A stretch of DNA of 13,816 nucleotides from contig JBAWVR010000024.1 in assembly GCA_037147155.1 (NCBI GenBank), positions 1-13,816 on the forward strand. The letters are read 5' to 3'. Made by a program: the position numbers and the translations under genes. This document shows positions 12,188 to 13,816 of this stretch, in pieces; the first letter of the stretch is position 1, and each line of letters opens with the position of its first letter. Below the pieces are notes generated by a model. It did not search any database, was not told the DNA's origin, and was given only the letters and a program-made list of their open reading frames with translations. This DNA is from JBAWVR01 sp037147155. Lineage in GTDB: Bacteria; Patescibacteriota; Minisyncoccia; Phycocordibacterales; GWA1-40-21.

Positions 12188-13816
12188 ATGTAGTAAGGTT
12201 CCACTCCTCTTCTGTCTTTACCTCGGGGGATGTAACTTGATCAAAATCAATCAAATATATAAGTGGTGTACGCTTAAAGTCTGGTCTGCCATTTTTGTCT
12301 CTAAAAAAACGCAAACAGAAATTATTATCATGGGTATGGCCATGATAAACATTTAGCCCGACAAGTGTCTTAATTATTTTATCCCTCTGGTTATGCAATT
12401 CTGCATCAAAGGTGTGAATGTTTTTGTCTTTCCAATCATTTAAACTGAGATCTAGAACTCCGCTAAAAACATCAACTTTCCCATTTTTATTAAGTCTATA
12501 GGACTGTATTGGTTCAATTGGCACATAATCAAAACCCGCTCTCTGCCACATCTTATAATCTTCATACAGCCTTTGCCAGACTTTAAAAGCATTAGGTTCA
12601 ATGGTTCTGATAATACTTTTCCCTTTCAATTCTCCACCCAACAAAGTTGTTTCTGAACCAGTTTTTTCGAAATTTTGTCTAGAAAATCTTTGATCATCGA
12701 CTTTATTCTTCTCATAAAGCATCGGTCTAATAAACAATTTATCTAAACCCTTTTTTACAACCATTTTGAATAGGCCTGAAACCTCACCTTTTGGCACATA
12801 ATGAAATAGGGTGCCGGCTTTTTTTTGTAACTCTACATTATCAGAGTTTATACACCACTCCACCAAAGACGCCCTCAATCCCTCTTTAATATACATAATC
12901 TCTGATACAACTTTTTTCTGAAACTCCACGTTACCGCTTTCTAGACCAAACTTGATGAGATCCATCTGATCAGCCTCTGACGCCCAACGTATCATCTTAA
13001 CAGCATCGATAGAACTTTCTAAATTTTTCTTTTCAAAAATTTCTTTTACATTTTTTGAAACTATCTTTCTCAATATCTCTCGATCATCCTTGCCCAACCA
13101 ATCACATGTACTCATGGCTACATCTTGCAACGCGATATCATTGATCTCTAAACACCTTCTAATCAAAGAAAGTCGCTTGTTATTACTAGCAACCCAGATT
13201 CCAAATCCTGCCCTAAGTCTTACTTCTGGATAATCACTTTTAATACCCTCCAAGACTAGCTGGGCGATATCATCTTCTGAGGCATGTTTGATGGCCCCCA
13301 CAGCCTCATCCTGTACATTTTTATTACTATTTCTAAGTTCCGTCCTGATAATATCAGGCATGTCCGTTTTCGGCACGTATCTTGTTAGTTGAGAGACTGC
13401 TTCTTGCATTTCGACATCTGGGTTTCTGATATTTTTTTTAATCAAATCTAAAATATCATTTTTCAAAGGTTCTACTTCTCTGTCAGGCAAACAAGTCAAC
13501 GCCCACACAGAAACTGATATTAAATCAACATTCTTACTATTCAACAGCTCCTTACTCAACTTAAACACCTCGGTCTTTGGACAATCATCTATCATATAAA
13601 CCAAGGCTGGTAATACTTGTTCGTCGACAACCAACAGGTTCTCTCTTATCAAATCTGGCAGTACACTCGGTTGCAAAATGTACTTTTTTTCAATAGCTTG
13701 GCGTTGTACATCCACACTACTATCTTGAAGACCAACCTTGATCAATTCTAGGGCTGTTTCTGGATCAACACAATCAAGCATATCAATAGCTTCAATTTTG
13801 TTTCTCTCATTATTTT
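12186..13816 (-). CDS. HEAT-repeat protein with kinase-like C-terminal domain, 5' end off the window
   Basis: The first in-window ATG is at 13781 (531 residues from there), but 11 further codons in the same frame are open to the edge. They read as part of a repeat helix (NKIEAIDMLD), so the true start is probably outside. Residues about 1-350 (numbered from 13781) are helical repeats of about 33-36 residues of HEAT type, with recurrent endings such as VQRQAIE, VQDEAVGAI and LQKKAG. The C-terminal 180 residues look like a kinase or aminoglycoside-phosphotransferase-type C-lobe. A catalytic-loop-like HGHTHDNNF starts at residue 480 and a DFG-like IDFDQ has Asp512. The usual catalytic Asp of HxD is replaced by His in HGH, so it may be inactive or use different chemistry. 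No membrane segment is seen. It converges on the RNA units. The function is unknown and the kinase link is inference. Confidence 0.8.
   Translation of the reverse strand, partial: NNERNKIEAIDMLDCVDPETALELIKVGLQDSSVDVQRQAIEKKYILQPSVLPDLIRENLLVVDEQVLPALVYMIDDCPKTEVFKLSKELLNSKNVDLISVSVWALTCLPDREVEPLKNDILDLIKKNIRNPDVEMQEAVSQLTRYVPKTDMPDIIRTELRNSNKNVQDEAVGAIKHASEDDIAQLVLEGIKSDYPEVRLRAGFGIWVASNNKRLSLIRRCLEINDIALQDVAMSTCDWLGKDDREILRKIVSKNVKEIFEKKNLESSIDAVKMIRWASEADQMDLIKFGLESGNVEFQKKVVSEIMYIKEGLRASLVEWCINSDNVELQKKAGTLFHYVPKGEVSGLFKMVVKKGLDKLFIRPMLYEKNKVDDQRFSRQNFEKTGSETTLLGGELKGKSIIRTIEPNAFKVWQRLYEDYKMWQRAGFDYVPIEPIQSYRLNKNGKVDVFSGVLDLSLNDWKDKNIHTFDAELHNQRDKIIKTLVGLNVYHGHTHDNNFCLRFFRDKNGRPDFKRTPLIYLIDFDQVTSPEVKTEEEWNLTT

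Noticed and set aside
12053..12190. Long frame in RNA unit 2 beginning with ATC or a later GTG, with a basic RRKRR segment reminiscent of ribosomal protein L32
   Set aside because: There is no standard start at the AAAGGA site, no zinc-ribbon CxxC pair, and the frame reads through the hairpins and terminator, so the likeness is probably chance.

Overview
The window looks like a piece of a Patescibacteria (Candidate Phyla Radiation) genome, probably of Parcubacteria type. This is inferred from gene content and style: AT-rich DNA, short gaps between genes, almost no Shine-Dalgarno sequences, a soluble VirD4/TraG-like ATPase next to very large unrecognised proteins, and a long-form nucleoside diphosphate kinase. 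All intact genes end in TAA or TAG and none needs TGA as a sense codon, so the glycine-UGA code of Gracilibacteria is not supported.

Layout. (1) 1-683, minus strand: the start of a membrane-anchored beta-propeller-like protein made of 52-residue GloVer-type repeats; it runs off the left edge. (2) 723-767: a perfect 21-bp terminator hairpin. (3) 778-11588, minus strand: one tight gene run in the order adk, map, a 180-residue protein, a 1645-residue multidomain protein, a 96-residue protein, a VirD4/TraG-type ATPase, and ndk. It appears to be driven by an extended -10 promoter that sits so close to the adk ATG that the message is probably leaderless. (4) 11660-12186, plus strand: about 500 nt without a conventional gene, holding two tandem copies of a compact RNA-like unit. 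Each copy has its own promoter, a 5' stem-loop, an AAGGA segment, a 3' domain of two hairpins and a GC-rich terminator. (5) 12186-13816, minus strand: a HEAT-repeat protein with a kinase-like C-terminal domain. It converges on the RNA units, and its start lies outside the window.

The two most notable points are these. First, the tandem RNA units keep their architecture and several boxes, yet their stems have different sequences that still pair, which points to selection on RNA structure; I do not recognise the family. Second, the 180-residue and 1645-residue genes are in the same frame and are separated by one TAA and 49 open codons of the same Ala/Pro/Lys/Thr-rich linker style. They may be one roughly 1875-codon gene with an internal stop.

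How the genes may work together: adk and ndk handle nucleotide phosphates and map trims nascent proteins. The large protein, its small partner and the ATPase may form an unknown machine. That last link rests only on gene order.
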